From Hyphomicrobiaceae bacterium (lineage in GTDB: Bacteria; Pseudomonadota; Alphaproteobacteria; Rhizobiales; Hyphomicrobiaceae), in contig JAURWC010000023.1 in NCBI GenBank assembly GCA_030655135.1, forward strand, positions 124,001 through 188,000: a stretch of DNA of 64,000 bases, read 5' to 3'. Under the pieces are notes generated by a model. That model was not told the DNA's origin, ran no database searches, and was given only the letters and a program-made list of their open reading frames with translations. Each line of letters starts with the position of its first letter. The stretch's first letter is position 1. Shown here one piece after another: positions 13,956-21,977 of this stretch. The translations under genes and the position numbers were made by a program.

Positions 13956-16259
13956 TTGCTTTTTGCGTCGTTCAATGCAGTGCGCGCGCTGTCACGCCGT
14001 GCGAGTTTGCTGGTCCTGCCGCTCGCCCTGCTGGCGCTCGCGTCGCAACCGCAGACGGCCCGCGCCGACGAAGCGCAGGCGGCCACCGGCACGTACGACA
14101 TCTCGGTGCTGCTGTCCTCGCCCGAAGACCAGTGCTTCAGTCCCGGCAACAACCGGGCGATCCGCGATTTCGTGAAGCGCCGCGTCGCCGAACTCAATAG
14201 CTCGCACGCGCTAAACGGCCGCAAGCTGTCCGTCACCTTCCGCGACGACTTCCAAAACGCGCAGACCTCCATCGAAAACGTGCGCTCGGCGATGCGCGAT
14301 CCGCAGACGCTGGCCCTGGTCGGCATGCCCGGCTGGCGCCGCGCGGCCGACGTGTTCAAGCAGATCGGCAAGGAAATCGGCGACAGCAAAATTCCCTTCA
14401 TGTCCGACATCTCGGTCAACTCGATTTTCAAGGATCAGACCAACGTCTTCACAATGCGCGCCTCGCAGGAGGAAGAACGCCTGCCTGTCATCGGCCGCAT
14501 CCTGAAGGACCAGAAGTTCCAGCGCCCCGCCTTCATCGGCGTCAAGGATGAGGAGAACAGCAACGTCCTCGGCGAGGGCCTCAAGAGCCTGCGCGACACC
14601 CCGCCGATCGTGGCGGATCATCGCCTCGTCGTGAAAGATAACAAGATCGATCCGGCCGAGTTGACCGCCGCCATTGCCGACCTGAAAGCCAAAGACGTCG
14701 ACATGGTCATCATCGCCCTTGGCGGCGACTCCAATGCCCAGACGCTGCGCGAGGCCACGAACGCCGGCCTCGGCGTGCCGTTCTTCATCTTCGGCAACCT
14801 GGAAAATGCGCTGAAGAACTCCGGCCTCAAGGAGTTTCCCGGCGATCTCTATCAGTTGGCGTTTGACGGCCTGCCCGGCCTTTACAACGAGCGCTTGCGC
14901 CAGCAGATCCTGCGCAACGACACCGCCACGTGGCTGTTTCCAGATCGCAAGCGCACGCTTTCGTCAGGCTGGCTTACAGGCAAGTGCAAGGAGCCGGACG
15001 GCGGGGAAAACGAGAACGTGCTCGATCCCGCCAACCTGCGTGCCATCTCTCGCGGCACCCAATACGCCGACATGATCGGCTTGATCGCCAGCCTCATCAA
15101 GGAGGCGCCGGCTAACGAGGGCGTCAACAGTCTGCGCCAGCGCGTCGTCGAAGGCATCGGCACGGCCTACGCGACGGGGCTGGGCATGTATCAAGGTGAG
15201 TACGACAACTGGTCGTTCCGTCCGGACTCGCGCACCGCCAGTCGTACGCCCGTGATCATCATACGCCCCCGCGGCACGCAGTCGGTGCGGCTGGCGCCCG
15301 ACCAGTACGTGCGCGTTCGCAACGATAGCCTGCGCCGCATTCAGACGCTGTACATGGACATCGACCTGATCCGCCTTCACCGCGTCGACGACAAGGAAAA
15401 GAGCTTCTTTGCCGACTTCTACCTGTCGGTCATCAACTCCGACAAACTGTCGATCGCCAACATCGATTTCGCCAACGCCTACATCGATCCGGAAAACAAC
15501 GGCCCGCAGTTCACCGTGACGCCGCTGCATGAGGGCGGCCAGAGCGACGCCTATCCGGAGGGCAGCAAGATCTACAAGGTGTCCGGCAAGTTCAACTTCA
15601 AGCCGGACTTCAGCCGCTTCCCGTTCGACACGCAGTTGTTCTCCATCGACGTGCAGAGAAAAAGCGGCGACCTGCCGTTCGTCATCCAGCCGCCCTCGCG
15701 CGATCTGCGCGACAAGGTTGCCGACACCGAGGGCTGGGCCATCGCCGACCAGTATGTCGGCTACGACGAGGACTTCATCTCCGTGATCGACACACGCGGC
15801 GACACGAAGAGCGTGGTGCCCTTCTATAAGGGCAGCTACTCCTGGATCATGACGCGCGAGGCAACCGACTATTACCTGCAGGTCGTCATCCCGCTGGCCT
15901 TCATCCTGATCGTCGCCTACCTGTCGATCTTCATTCCGAAGGAGAACTTCGAGGCGATCGTCACCATCCAGGTCACAGCGCTGCTGTCCGCCGTCGCCCT
16001 CTACCTGTCCATCCCGAAAGTTGCGTCAGACACGGCGACCGTGTCCGATCGAATATTCCTCGTCGACTATCTTGCCGTGTCCCTGATGATCGGCCTGTCG
16101 ATCCTGCGTGTCAGCGAGTACATCAAGAACCGTCCGAAGTACGCCCGCGCCATCGACATCGTCCACATTCTCGGCATCCCGATCCTTGTGGGCGTGCTCG
16201 TGGTGTACATCCTTGGCCAGTCGCCGGCGCAGACCATGTCCACGGCACGCTTCATGTGA
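13956..16259 (+). CDS. Periplasmic-binding-domain / pentameric ligand-gated ion channel fusion
   Basis: 767 residues. Residues 1-37 are a signal peptide. About 45-430 form a type I periplasmic-binding fold as in Leu/Ile/Val-binding proteins (NNRAIRDFVKRRV, LALVGMPGWRRAADVFKQI, FIGVKDEENSN, VDMVIIALGGDSNAQTLREA, VPFFIFGN). From about 430 the sequence is a Cys-loop-type receptor: a beta-rich extracellular domain with the family motif FPFD at 555-558, no loop cysteines, as in other bacterial members. Then M1 (YYLQVVIPLAFILIVAYLSI), M2 from N664 (NFEAIVTIQVTALLSAVALY), M3 (RIFLVDYLAVSLMIGLSILR) and M4 (HILGIPILVGVLVVYILG). E666 aligns with the pore-mouth glutamate of GLIC, predicting cation selectivity. 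Ligand unknown. A K+ channel gene follows after 79 bases. Confidence 0.9.
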   Translation: MLFASFNAVRALSRRASLLVLPLALLALASQPQTARADEAQAATGTYDISVLLSSPEDQCFSPGNNRAIRDFVKRRVAELNSSHALNGRKLSVTFRDDFQNAQTSIENVRSAMRDPQTLALVGMPGWRRAADVFKQIGKEIGDSKIPFMSDISVNSIFKDQTNVFTMRASQEEERLPVIGRILKDQKFQRPAFIGVKDEENSNVLGEGLKSLRDTPPIVADHRLVVKDNKIDPAELTAAIADLKAKDVDMVIIALGGDSNAQTLREATNAGLGVPFFIFGNLENALKNSGLKEFPGDLYQLAFDGLPGLYNERLRQQILRNDTATWLFPDRKRTLSSGWLTGKCKEPDGGENENVLDPANLRAISRGTQYADMIGLIASLIKEAPANEGVNSLRQRVVEGIGTAYATGLGMYQGEYDNWSFRPDSRTASRTPVIIIRPRGTQSVRLAPDQYVRVRNDSLRRIQTLYMDIDLIRLHRVDDKEKSFFADFYLSVINSDKLSIANIDFANAYIDPENNGPQFTVTPLHEGGQSDAYPEGSKIYKVSGKFNFKPDFSRFPFDTQLFSIDVQRKSGDLPFVIQPPSRDLRDKVADTEGWAIADQYVGYDEDFISVIDTRGDTKSVVPFYKGSYSWIMTREATDYYLQVVIPLAFILIVAYLSIFIPKENFEAIVTIQVTALLSAVALYLSIPKVASDTATVSDRIFLVDYLAVSLMIGLSILRVSEYIKNRPKYARAIDIVHILGIPILVGVLVVYILGQSPAQTMSTARFM

Positions 16260-16338
16260 CGCGAACACCTTGCGGTGCGCCGATGATGTGCGCATAAGCT
16301 GAGCCTCATAATTCGCACGAGGCAGGCAGCGCCAAAGC

Positions 16339-17133
16339 ATGGCAACGAAGACGCAGGACAAGGCCCGAAAGCCGCTCCGCGAGCGGCTCCGCGATCTGTA
16401 CGAGGGCAACTCGCAGACCTCGCACCGCTTTCGCTATGGCCTGCTGCTGTTCGACCTGCTGACCGTGCTGTTCGTCGTGGTCACCTCGTTCGTGCCCCGC
16501 ACCGAGATCGTGGAACGCATCGACGTGCTGGTCGGTATCCTGCTGGCGTTGGACATCGGCGCCCGCTTTGCCATCGCGCGCAAGCCGCTCGACGAGTTCA
16601 AGCATCCCTCGACCTGGGCCGACATGGTGGCGCTAGCCTCGTTCCTCGCCCCCATCACCGGCGAAGGCTTCGCCTTCCTGCGTATCTTGCGCACGCTGCG
16701 CCTGCTGCACACGTTCCAGATCCTTCGGCGCCTGCGTTCCGACAGCGACTTCTTCCGCCGCAACGAGGAAGTGGTCATCGCCGTCGCCCACCTGTTCGTC
16801 TTCATCTTCGTCATGACGGGCATCGTCTACGAGACCCAGTTCCGCACCAATCCGCAGATCGCCAACTACGTCGATGCGCTGTACTTCACCATCACTTCGC
16901 TGACGACGACCGGCTACGGCGACGTGACGCTGCCCGGCTCTCTCGGCCGGCTCATCTCGGTCGCGATCATGATAGCCGGCGTCACGCTGTTCCTGCGATT
17001 GGCCCAGGTTCTGTTCCGCCCGCACAAGGTGCGCTTCCCCTGCCCGGACTGCGGGCTGCAGCGTCACGACCAGGACGCCGTGCACTGCAAGGCCTGCGGC
17101 CGCGTGCTGTGCATCCCGGACGAAGGGCTCTAG
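16339..17133 (+). CDS. Voltage-sensor-type potassium channel with C-terminal zinc ribbon
   Basis: 264 residues. Four hydrophobic segments make up the sensor, the fourth being the arginine ladder FLRILRTLRLLHTFQILRRL. S5 (EEVVIAVAHLFVFIFVMTGI), the pore helix and the selectivity filter TTTGYGD (189-195) follow, then S6 (LISVAIMIAGVTLFLRLAQV). The GYGD filter marks K+ selectivity. The C-terminal 30 residues have two CxxC pairs (CPDCGL and CKACGRVLC), a probable cytoplasmic zinc ribbon, in place of an RCK or cyclic-nucleotide domain. It is 79 bases downstream of the ligand-gated channel on the same strand, so co-expression is likely. Confidence 0.93.
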   Translation: MATKTQDKARKPLRERLRDLYEGNSQTSHRFRYGLLLFDLLTVLFVVVTSFVPRTEIVERIDVLVGILLALDIGARFAIARKPLDEFKHPSTWADMVALASFLAPITGEGFAFLRILRTLRLLHTFQILRRLRSDSDFFRRNEEVVIAVAHLFVFIFVMTGIVYETQFRTNPQIANYVDALYFTITSLTTTGYGDVTLPGSLGRLISVAIMIAGVTLFLRLAQVLFRPHKVRFPCPDCGLQRHDQDAVHCKACGRVLCIPDEGL

Positions 17134-17192
17134 CACCGGCATCTCAGCTCCCGGATGGTCCGTCGGCAAGCGCATCTCGTCGATTGACTCCA

Positions 17193-17283
17193 CGCGTAGG
17201 TTGGGTCAACCGAAGGGCGACCCAACAACTTGCGTGGTGCACCAATGTTGGGTCGGGCTGCGCTTGACCCACCTACCAGACGC
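17193..17283. repeat. GTAGGTTGGGTC palindromic repeat, copy 2 (double hairpin)
   Basis: GTAGGTTGGGTC (from 17196) pairs with GACCCAAC (17219-17226), and GTTGGGTC with GACCCACCTAC later in the stretch. It fills the gap between the K+ channel and the next gene and belongs to the family at 7533 and 19658. Confidence 0.7.
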
Positions 17284-17298
17284 TTCCAATCAACCGGA

Positions 17299-18174
17299 AT
17301 GACACAGATGGCCATAACCGCTCTGCATCGCATTGCCTTGGCTATCGTATTGTTCGCCTCGTTCACTGCCGGCCCTGACATCGTCTTCCCGAAGGCCGGC
17401 ATCGCACTCGCGGCCGAGCCGGCCGTTGAAAAAGAGGCCTTCGAAGCGGCCAAGGACCTCGGCACCGTCGAGGCGTGGGACGCATTCCTGTCGAACTACC
17501 CGACCGGGTTCCACGCTGATCTCGCCCGCGCCTACGTCAAGAAACTGGCCGGCCAGCCTGCTGGCACGACACCGCCGCGCGAGGCCGAGGCACCACCTGC
17601 ATCCGTGGACACCAACTTCCCGGTCGAAGCCGGCACATGGGGCGGCATCGTCCGCAGCGGACCGGGACAGAGCTACAAGAAGCAAACCAGCCTGCCCGAG
17701 GGCGAAACGGTTTCTCTGATGGGCGTCGCGCCTGAGCTGGACAACGGCTATCCGTGGTTCAAGATTTGGTACGGCCCCACTCACGACACGACCGGCTACA
17801 TGTGGGGCGGCATCCTCTGCGCTAAAGGCGTGGCCCGGGCGGATGTCTATCAGATGTGCCAGCCCAGCGAGAAGCAGGCTGCCGCCCAGTCATCCAAGAC
17901 ATGCGAGACACCCGGAAACGACGCGGAGAACACGGTGTGCGCCAACTCCAAACTTATGGCGCTCGATGCTGAGCTGAACTTCCAGTTCAGCATGCGCCTT
18001 TCCAACATCACGTCCGAAGCCGTCGGCGGCACCGAGGCCGACGTCGTGACGTTCCGCGGCGAGCAGCGCGACTGGCTGCGCCAGCGCAATGCATGCGGCG
18101 CAGACGCGAGCTGTTTGACCGCGAAGTACAACGCGCGTCTAAAAGATCTGCGCGAGCTCAATCAGCCGGAATAA
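17299..18174 (+). CDS. Exported SH3-like / LprI-like (DUF1311) protein
   Basis: 291 residues from ATG 17299 (a second ATG lies at 17308). A signal peptide ends near AGIALAAEP. Residues about 40-75 have the EAAKDLGTVEAWDAFLSNYP motif, found in many rhizobial exported proteins. About 110-185 is a bacterial SH3-like domain (GGIVRSGPGQSYKKQTSLPE, VSLMGV, WFKIWYG, GYMWGGILC). The C-terminal 90 residues match the LprI-type domain: CETPGNDAENTVCANSKL, then RDWLRQRNACGADASCLTAKY with paired cysteines. LprI is a lysozyme-inhibitor family, so an envelope-protective role is possible. A bidirectional hairpin follows. Confidence 0.82.
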   Translation: MTQMAITALHRIALAIVLFASFTAGPDIVFPKAGIALAAEPAVEKEAFEAAKDLGTVEAWDAFLSNYPTGFHADLARAYVKKLAGQPAGTTPPREAEAPPASVDTNFPVEAGTWGGIVRSGPGQSYKKQTSLPEGETVSLMGVAPELDNGYPWFKIWYGPTHDTTGYMWGGILCAKGVARADVYQMCQPSEKQAAAQSSKTCETPGNDAENTVCANSKLMALDAELNFQFSMRLSNITSEAVGGTEADVVTFRGEQRDWLRQRNACGADASCLTAKYNARLKDLRELNQPE

Positions 18175-18194
18175 GAACAGCCCGCCAAACGAAA

Positions 18195-18219
18195 TGAGCC
18201 GGGCATGACGCCCGGCTCA
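18195..18219. terminator. Bidirectional hairpin between convergent genes
   Basis: TGAGCCGGGC and GCCCGGCTCA form a perfect 10-bp stem around a 5-base loop. It lies between the stops of the SH3/LprI-like gene (18174) and the Spy-like gene (18246), which converge. No long T run follows on either strand. Confidence 0.65.
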
Positions 18220-18245
18220 CCGCACTCAGGGACTGCTGTGCGTTA

Positions 18246-18950
18246 CTACTCGTCGTTGGCAGCACCACCGCCGACACCAGGGCCATCTTTGGCCTTCGGG
18301 CCATCCTCCTGGCCGCCGGCGCGGCCGCCTTCGTTGCCGCCGCGATCATGATCGTGATGGCCTCCCCAGCGTCTGCCCCAGCCGCCGTCATGCCAGCCAC
18401 CGCCGCGATGACCCCAGCCGCGATCCCCGCCGAGCTGCGCCACGCGCAACTGGCGCATTGCCGGGCCGGCGACGTCCTTCTGCTGATCTGTCAGTGAGGC
18501 GTAGAATGGGCTGAATGCGCTGGAGAACGCCTTCATTTTGTCGGCGCGGTCACCGAGGCGCTTGGCCATACGCTCGTAGCGTTCGGCGACGTTCGCTTGC
18601 TCGCGCGTCCCGGCCGACGTCTGATCGCCCGGCTTGCCATCGGCCTTGCCGTCGTCCTTCTCACGATCGGCACGGCGCTCGTCACGCCGCTTCTGGCGTT
18701 CGGCACGCTTGTCCGCACGCTCCTTGTACATGGTGCGCACCTGCTCTTCGATGGGTGCCCAAAGCTTCTCTTGGTCCGGCGTCAGCTTGAGCGTCGCCTT
18801 GGCGGCGGCGATCCGGCCGTCCTGCATGCGCTCGCGCGATTCCGGGGTCATCTTCCAGCCGCCGTCGCGGGCTGCCTGCGCGACGAGCACGGCTGCCGGC
18901 GAAACGCCGATCAGCAAGGCCAGGGCCAAGCCGCGTGACATAGTTTTCAT
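18246..18950 (-). CDS. Spy/CpxP family (LTXXQ motif) periplasmic protein
   Basis: 234 residues from ATG 18950, with GGAG seven bases upstream. A signal peptide (LALALLIGVSPAAVLVAQAA) leads to two LTXXQ-type motifs: LKLTPDQEKLWAPIEEQV and YASLTDQQKDVAGPAMR. Between them is a highly charged stretch (about residues 70-115: KERADKRAERQKRRDERRAD and onward). The tail from about 175 is Gly/His/Asp-rich (GHRGGGWHDGGWGRRWGGHH), suggesting metal binding. The family includes stress-induced chaperones and metal sensors; the precise role is not shown. Confidence 0.85.
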   Translation of the reverse strand: MKTMSRGLALALLIGVSPAAVLVAQAARDGGWKMTPESRERMQDGRIAAAKATLKLTPDQEKLWAPIEEQVRTMYKERADKRAERQKRRDERRADREKDDGKADGKPGDQTSAGTREQANVAERYERMAKRLGDRADKMKAFSSAFSPFYASLTDQQKDVAGPAMRQLRVAQLGGDRGWGHRGGGWHDGGWGRRWGGHHDHDRGGNEGGRAGGQEDGPKAKDGPGVGGGAANDE

Positions 18951-19362
18951 GGGTTGCTCCACTCAGTTCCGGGGAAAGGCAGCGGTGCCTCCGCTTCGTG
19001 GAGATTAACGGCCCACCCAAGCGTTTCCGTCGGGCCGTCGGATGCACCAGGCACGCACCGCGATTCCGAAGAAAGAATGGGCCTCCGTAACGACTGCTGA
19101 CGCCAAATCCACCTGTTCACCCTCCCCTCGACGGGGAGGGGCTAGGGGTGGGGTGAAGAACTTGGAGGACGGCCTAGGTGGAGTTCGGCACCTGGCCAGG
19201 ACGCTTCGGCGCCACGCCAAGCCGTCATCGCCCCGTTCACCAAACCTGGTGCAGCGCAGTGCGTTGAAATTATTTGCTGAGTTCCGTACGGAACTGGCCG
19301 CGGGGCCTGGTTGCGGCATCTTTGGGTCAAGACGAACCCATTTGACCCAAGAGGAACACGCC
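18951..19362. other. Intergenic stretch with a C/G-rich palindrome
   Basis: This 412-base gap holds a perfect hairpin at 19120-19140 (CCCTCCCC, 5-base loop, GGGGAGGG) followed by GCTAGGGGTGGGGTG. This combination is another dispersed intergenic repeat that yields the spurious SPSRRGGARGG peptide. No gene is supported. Confidence 0.55.
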
Positions 19363-19647
19363 ATGACCCGCACGATCGCGCTCTCGCTGGCCGCTGTTAC
19401 CGCCGCCATGACATTCCAGGCCGTCCCTGCTTCCGCCGTCAGCATCGCCGTGAAAATGGCCTGCATGAGCGACTATCTGAGCCACTGCAGCCAGCACGCA
19501 ATGGGCAGCCCGGCTACCCGTTCGTGCATGCGCGCCGTCGGTGCTGGCCTCTCCAAGACCTGCATCCGCGCACTGGTCGCCGGTGGCGAAGTGAGCCAGG
19601 CCGAAGTCGATCGCCGCAAGGCCGCGATGAAGTCGGCAGCGAACTGA
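19363..19647 (+). CDS. Small cysteine-containing exported protein
   Basis: 94 residues; ATG 19363 preceded by GAGGA. A signal peptide (ALSLAAVTAAMTFQAVPASA) is followed by a short domain with four cysteines: MACMSDYLSHCSQH, then RSCMRAVGAGLSKTCIRAL, then a helical tail VSQAEVDRRKAAMK. The four cysteines could form two disulfides, consistent with the nearby thiol-oxidation genes. No named family is recognised; it resembles short unassigned exported proteins of Rhizobiales. Confidence 0.7.
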   Translation: MTRTIALSLAAVTAAMTFQAVPASAVSIAVKMACMSDYLSHCSQHAMGSPATRSCMRAVGAGLSKTCIRALVAGGEVSQAEVDRRKAAMKSAAN

Positions 19648-19657
19648 ACGCATCGGA

Positions 19658-19742
19658 CCGTAGGTCGGGTCAAGCGCAGCGCGACCCAACAGGTCCAGGT
19701 GGTACCGTAGGTTGGGTCGCGCTGCGCTTGACCCAACCGACC
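19658..19742. repeat. GTAGGTTGGGTC palindromic repeat, copy 3 (double hairpin)
   Basis: Two hairpins in series: GTAGGTCGGGTC...GCGACCCAAC and GTAGGTTGGGTCGCGC...GCGCTTGACCCAAC. It fills the gap between the convergent genes ending at 19647 and 19752 and may serve as terminator for both. Confidence 0.7.
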
Positions 19743-19751
19743 GCCAGCCAG

Positions 19752-21146
19752 CTAAGCCGCCTCGGCGCGAGGCTCCACAAGATACCCGATGCGGCCCCCG
19801 CTGATCTCCCGCACCCGCTCCAGATGCTCGAAGATGTCGCGCGGGTGCAGCGGCCGGCCGGTATTGCGAATGGTGTTCTGCTCCAGCGCGTCCAGCGGCC
19901 CTAACAGCTCCTCGCCCGTCCGGTGCAGCATCGCAATCGTGGCGATCGTCCGCCGGCTCATGTTGCGGGGAACTTTGGGCACGACGCTGGCAACCATCGT
20001 CTTGGCGTCTTCGGACAGGAGGCTGGCGCCCTTGCCCAGTAGCGCCACGAGCCGGATGACGATGTCTTCCTCGAATACGAACCCCCGCCGCTCCATCCAT
20101 TCCAGCAGCTTGGTCATCAGCATGTCCTGCAGACGCAAGGTCGACGTCAGCCGGTAGTCCTGCCATTCCGCCACGAGATCGAAGCGCGGGTCGAGATCGA
20201 TATCGCCAGGCGCAAACGTTTGCTCGGCCGTGACGCCGATGCGATCGAAGAAATCCCGATTGTTCATGTGCAGCCGCGTCGTGAACGCAGGCACCATCAC
20301 CTCGCCGTTGCTGGCCATATCGAACGCCTGGCGCACGAGCTTCGAGCAGTACAGCTTCTTGTAGCCCGGCAGCTCCATCGAGAAGTCGTAGACGATGCGG
20401 CGGCTCAGCGGACCGTTCGACTTTTTGACGTGTTCGAAGATCAGATCCGCAGCGCGACGTGCCAGTTCTTCGTCACGACAGCGATACAGCACCGCGCGCC
20501 CGATGCCGCAGTCGAGCGCATGCTCAAGTGGCGTGATGACGGCGCCGTCCTCGATCAGCGCTTCCACCACCGAATGATGGCCGTCGCTGTCAACGTGGAT
20601 CATGCCGACATGACTGAATTGCGTATCGACATCGCCGATGCGCGCGATTGCGGCGCTGTTGTAGGCGCTGCCGCGCATCAACAATACGTCGCCCGACCGA
20701 TACGGCAGGTCGCTCCCGGCGTAGTACGCTGGGTTGACGAGCGTGTTGTGGTCCGTGCCGGTGAACACACGACGGCCCTTGCCGGTGCGGCCGAAGCGAT
20801 CGAACCCGATCGCCAACTCGCCCAGCATGTCGGAGCCGTAGCGCGCAATGCGGAAGACGTCGCGCAGCGCCGACTCCGCCGGCAACGTCAACAGCCCGCG
20901 CGAGGCCCAGTCCATGATCCGGTTCCGCAGCGTCATGCGCAGGCCGAAGATCGTCTGCATCAAGTAGGGCGCAGCCTTCGCCGTCTCGGCCGCATCGTAG
21001 CGATTGAGATCGACGTCGTAGACCGTCCAGTAGATGTGCTGCAGGATCGCCGCCAGTTCGTCGGGCGTGCGCGCATTGCGGCCGGCAAGCTCTTGCAGGC
21101 TCAGCAAATCGTCGCCAAGACTTGCAGCGTTTTCAACGCGATCCAA
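19752..21146 (-). CDS. YiiX/YebB-like NlpC/P60-superfamily cysteine hydrolase
   Basis: 464 residues. The start is a TTG at 21146 with GAGGGAG eight bases upstream; no ATG fits. The central part is a permuted papain-like domain: SGDVLLMRGSAYNSAAIARI with DTQFSHVGMIHV (active-site histidine), SVVEALIEDGAVITPLEHAL, and ELPGYKKLYCSKLVRQAFD with the catalytic cysteine. N-terminal about 130 residues and C-terminal about 170 are helical and not recognised. Members of this group cleave or transfer amide bonds in envelope substrates or lipids; the real substrate is unknown. It is much longer than plain YiiX proteins (about 200). Confidence 0.75.
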   Translation of the reverse strand: MDRVENAASLGDDLLSLQELAGRNARTPDELAAILQHIYWTVYDVDLNRYDAAETAKAAPYLMQTIFGLRMTLRNRIMDWASRGLLTLPAESALRDVFRIARYGSDMLGELAIGFDRFGRTGKGRRVFTGTDHNTLVNPAYYAGSDLPYRSGDVLLMRGSAYNSAAIARIGDVDTQFSHVGMIHVDSDGHHSVVEALIEDGAVITPLEHALDCGIGRAVLYRCRDEELARRAADLIFEHVKKSNGPLSRRIVYDFSMELPGYKKLYCSKLVRQAFDMASNGEVMVPAFTTRLHMNNRDFFDRIGVTAEQTFAPGDIDLDPRFDLVAEWQDYRLTSTLRLQDMLMTKLLEWMERRGFVFEEDIVIRLVALLGKGASLLSEDAKTMVASVVPKVPRNMSRRTIATIAMLHRTGEELLGPLDALEQNTIRNTGRPLHPRDIFEHLERVREISGGRIGYLVEPRAEAA

Positions 21147-21168
21147 TGGATGTCTCCCTCACCCCATG

Positions 21169-21207
21169 AGCCTTAAGGCTAGCCCAGCCGATTGCCCTTA
21201 GGCAATC
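21169..21207. promoter_or_regulatory. Two palindromes upstream of the YiiX-like gene
   Basis: AGCCTTAAGGCT (21169-21180) is a perfect 12-bp palindrome and GATTGCC-CTTA-GGCAATC (21190-21207) a perfect 7-bp inverted repeat. Both lie within 65 bases of the start at 21146, so they are candidate operators or part of its leader. Confidence 0.35.
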
Positions 21208-21214
21208 AGCTAGA

Positions 21215-21258
21215 GTGCTTCCGGACAAAGTGCGAACCAGCTTTCCGGAAAGAAGCAC
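21215..21258. repeat. GTGCTTCCGGA...TCCGGAAAGAAGCAC repeat, copy 1
   Basis: A palindromic element whose ends GTGCTTC and GAAGCAC pair and whose inner CCGGA / TCCGG also pair. A second copy is at 32550-32591. It matches a short intergenic repeat common in Rhizobiales genomes. Confidence 0.65.
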
Positions 21259-21366
21259 GGCAAAATAGGCGGCTATAACCTTCCGCGATTGAACGAAAGC
21301 CGGAAGGGCTCTAAGCGCGCCGATTTCGCGGCGTGTGGCCCATTGGCCCAACCGAGGGTTCCATCC

Positions 21367-21404
21367 GCGCTGGCGCCGGCTCCCCACAGGGGAGTCGCCA
21401 GCGC
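21367..21404. repeat. Imperfect palindromic hairpin repeat, copy 2
   Basis: Arms GCGCTGGCG / CGCCAGCGC and inner GGCTCCCC / GGGGAG around ACA. It shares internal blocks and the trailing GCGCAAT with 799-837. It begins 14 bases past the peroxiredoxin stop and may also act as its terminator. Confidence 0.65.
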
Positions 21405-21417
21405 AATAAAGTTAACG

Positions 21418-21915
21418 CTACAGCGCGCGATCGATGAGCGAGCACAGCGTCTCGGCGCTGGACTTGTCGTGATCCGGCGGGATGTCTTCGACGTTCAAGG
21501 TCTTGACCACCCCATCGTCCACTAGCATCGCATAACGCTTGGAACGGGTGCCGAAGCCGCGCGAGCCCAGGTCAATGTCCAGGCCGATCGATTTCGTGAA
21601 GTCGGCGCTGCCGTCCGAAAGAATAAGAATTTTGCCACCCGGATTGACCTCACTCGACCAATGGTCGAGCACGAAGATGTCGTTGACGGCGACGCAGGCC
21701 ACCGTATCGATGCCCTTGGCCTTCAACTCGTCGAAGCGCTGCACGAAGCCCGGCATGTGCTTCAGATGGCACGTCGGCGTATAGGCGCCCGGCACCGCAA
21801 ACAGCGCGACCTTCTTGCCAGCGAAGACGTCGCTCACGCTGGTTTGCGCCGGGCCATCGCTGCCCATGACCGTAAACTTGCCGTCCGGCAGCTTGTCGCC
21901 GACTTTAATCGCCAT
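21418..21915 (-). CDS. Prx5-type peroxiredoxin
   Basis: 165 residues from ATG 21915 with GGGAG upstream. The peroxidatic site is VPGAYTPTCHLKHMPGFV, the PxxxTxxC motif of the Prx5 group; also DGSADFTKSIGLDIDLGSRG and the arginine in RSKRYAML. It reduces hydrogen peroxide and alkyl peroxides in the cytoplasm, usually with glutathione/glutaredoxin or thioredoxin. Further cysteines exist (VACVAV, AETLCSL) but no typical resolving cysteine is obvious. Neighbour on the same strand upstream is the DsbD N-terminal-domain protein. Confidence 0.93.
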   Translation of the reverse strand: MAIKVGDKLPDGKFTVMGSDGPAQTSVSDVFAGKKVALFAVPGAYTPTCHLKHMPGFVQRFDELKAKGIDTVACVAVNDIFVLDHWSSEVNPGGKILILSDGSADFTKSIGLDIDLGSRGFGTRSKRYAMLVDDGVVKTLNVEDIPPDHDKSSAETLCSLIDRAL

Positions 21916-21977
21916 CGCCTGATCTCCCAACAAAAGCATCGGCAGATGCCATAGCGTCGCGACTGCCGCAGGGCAAG

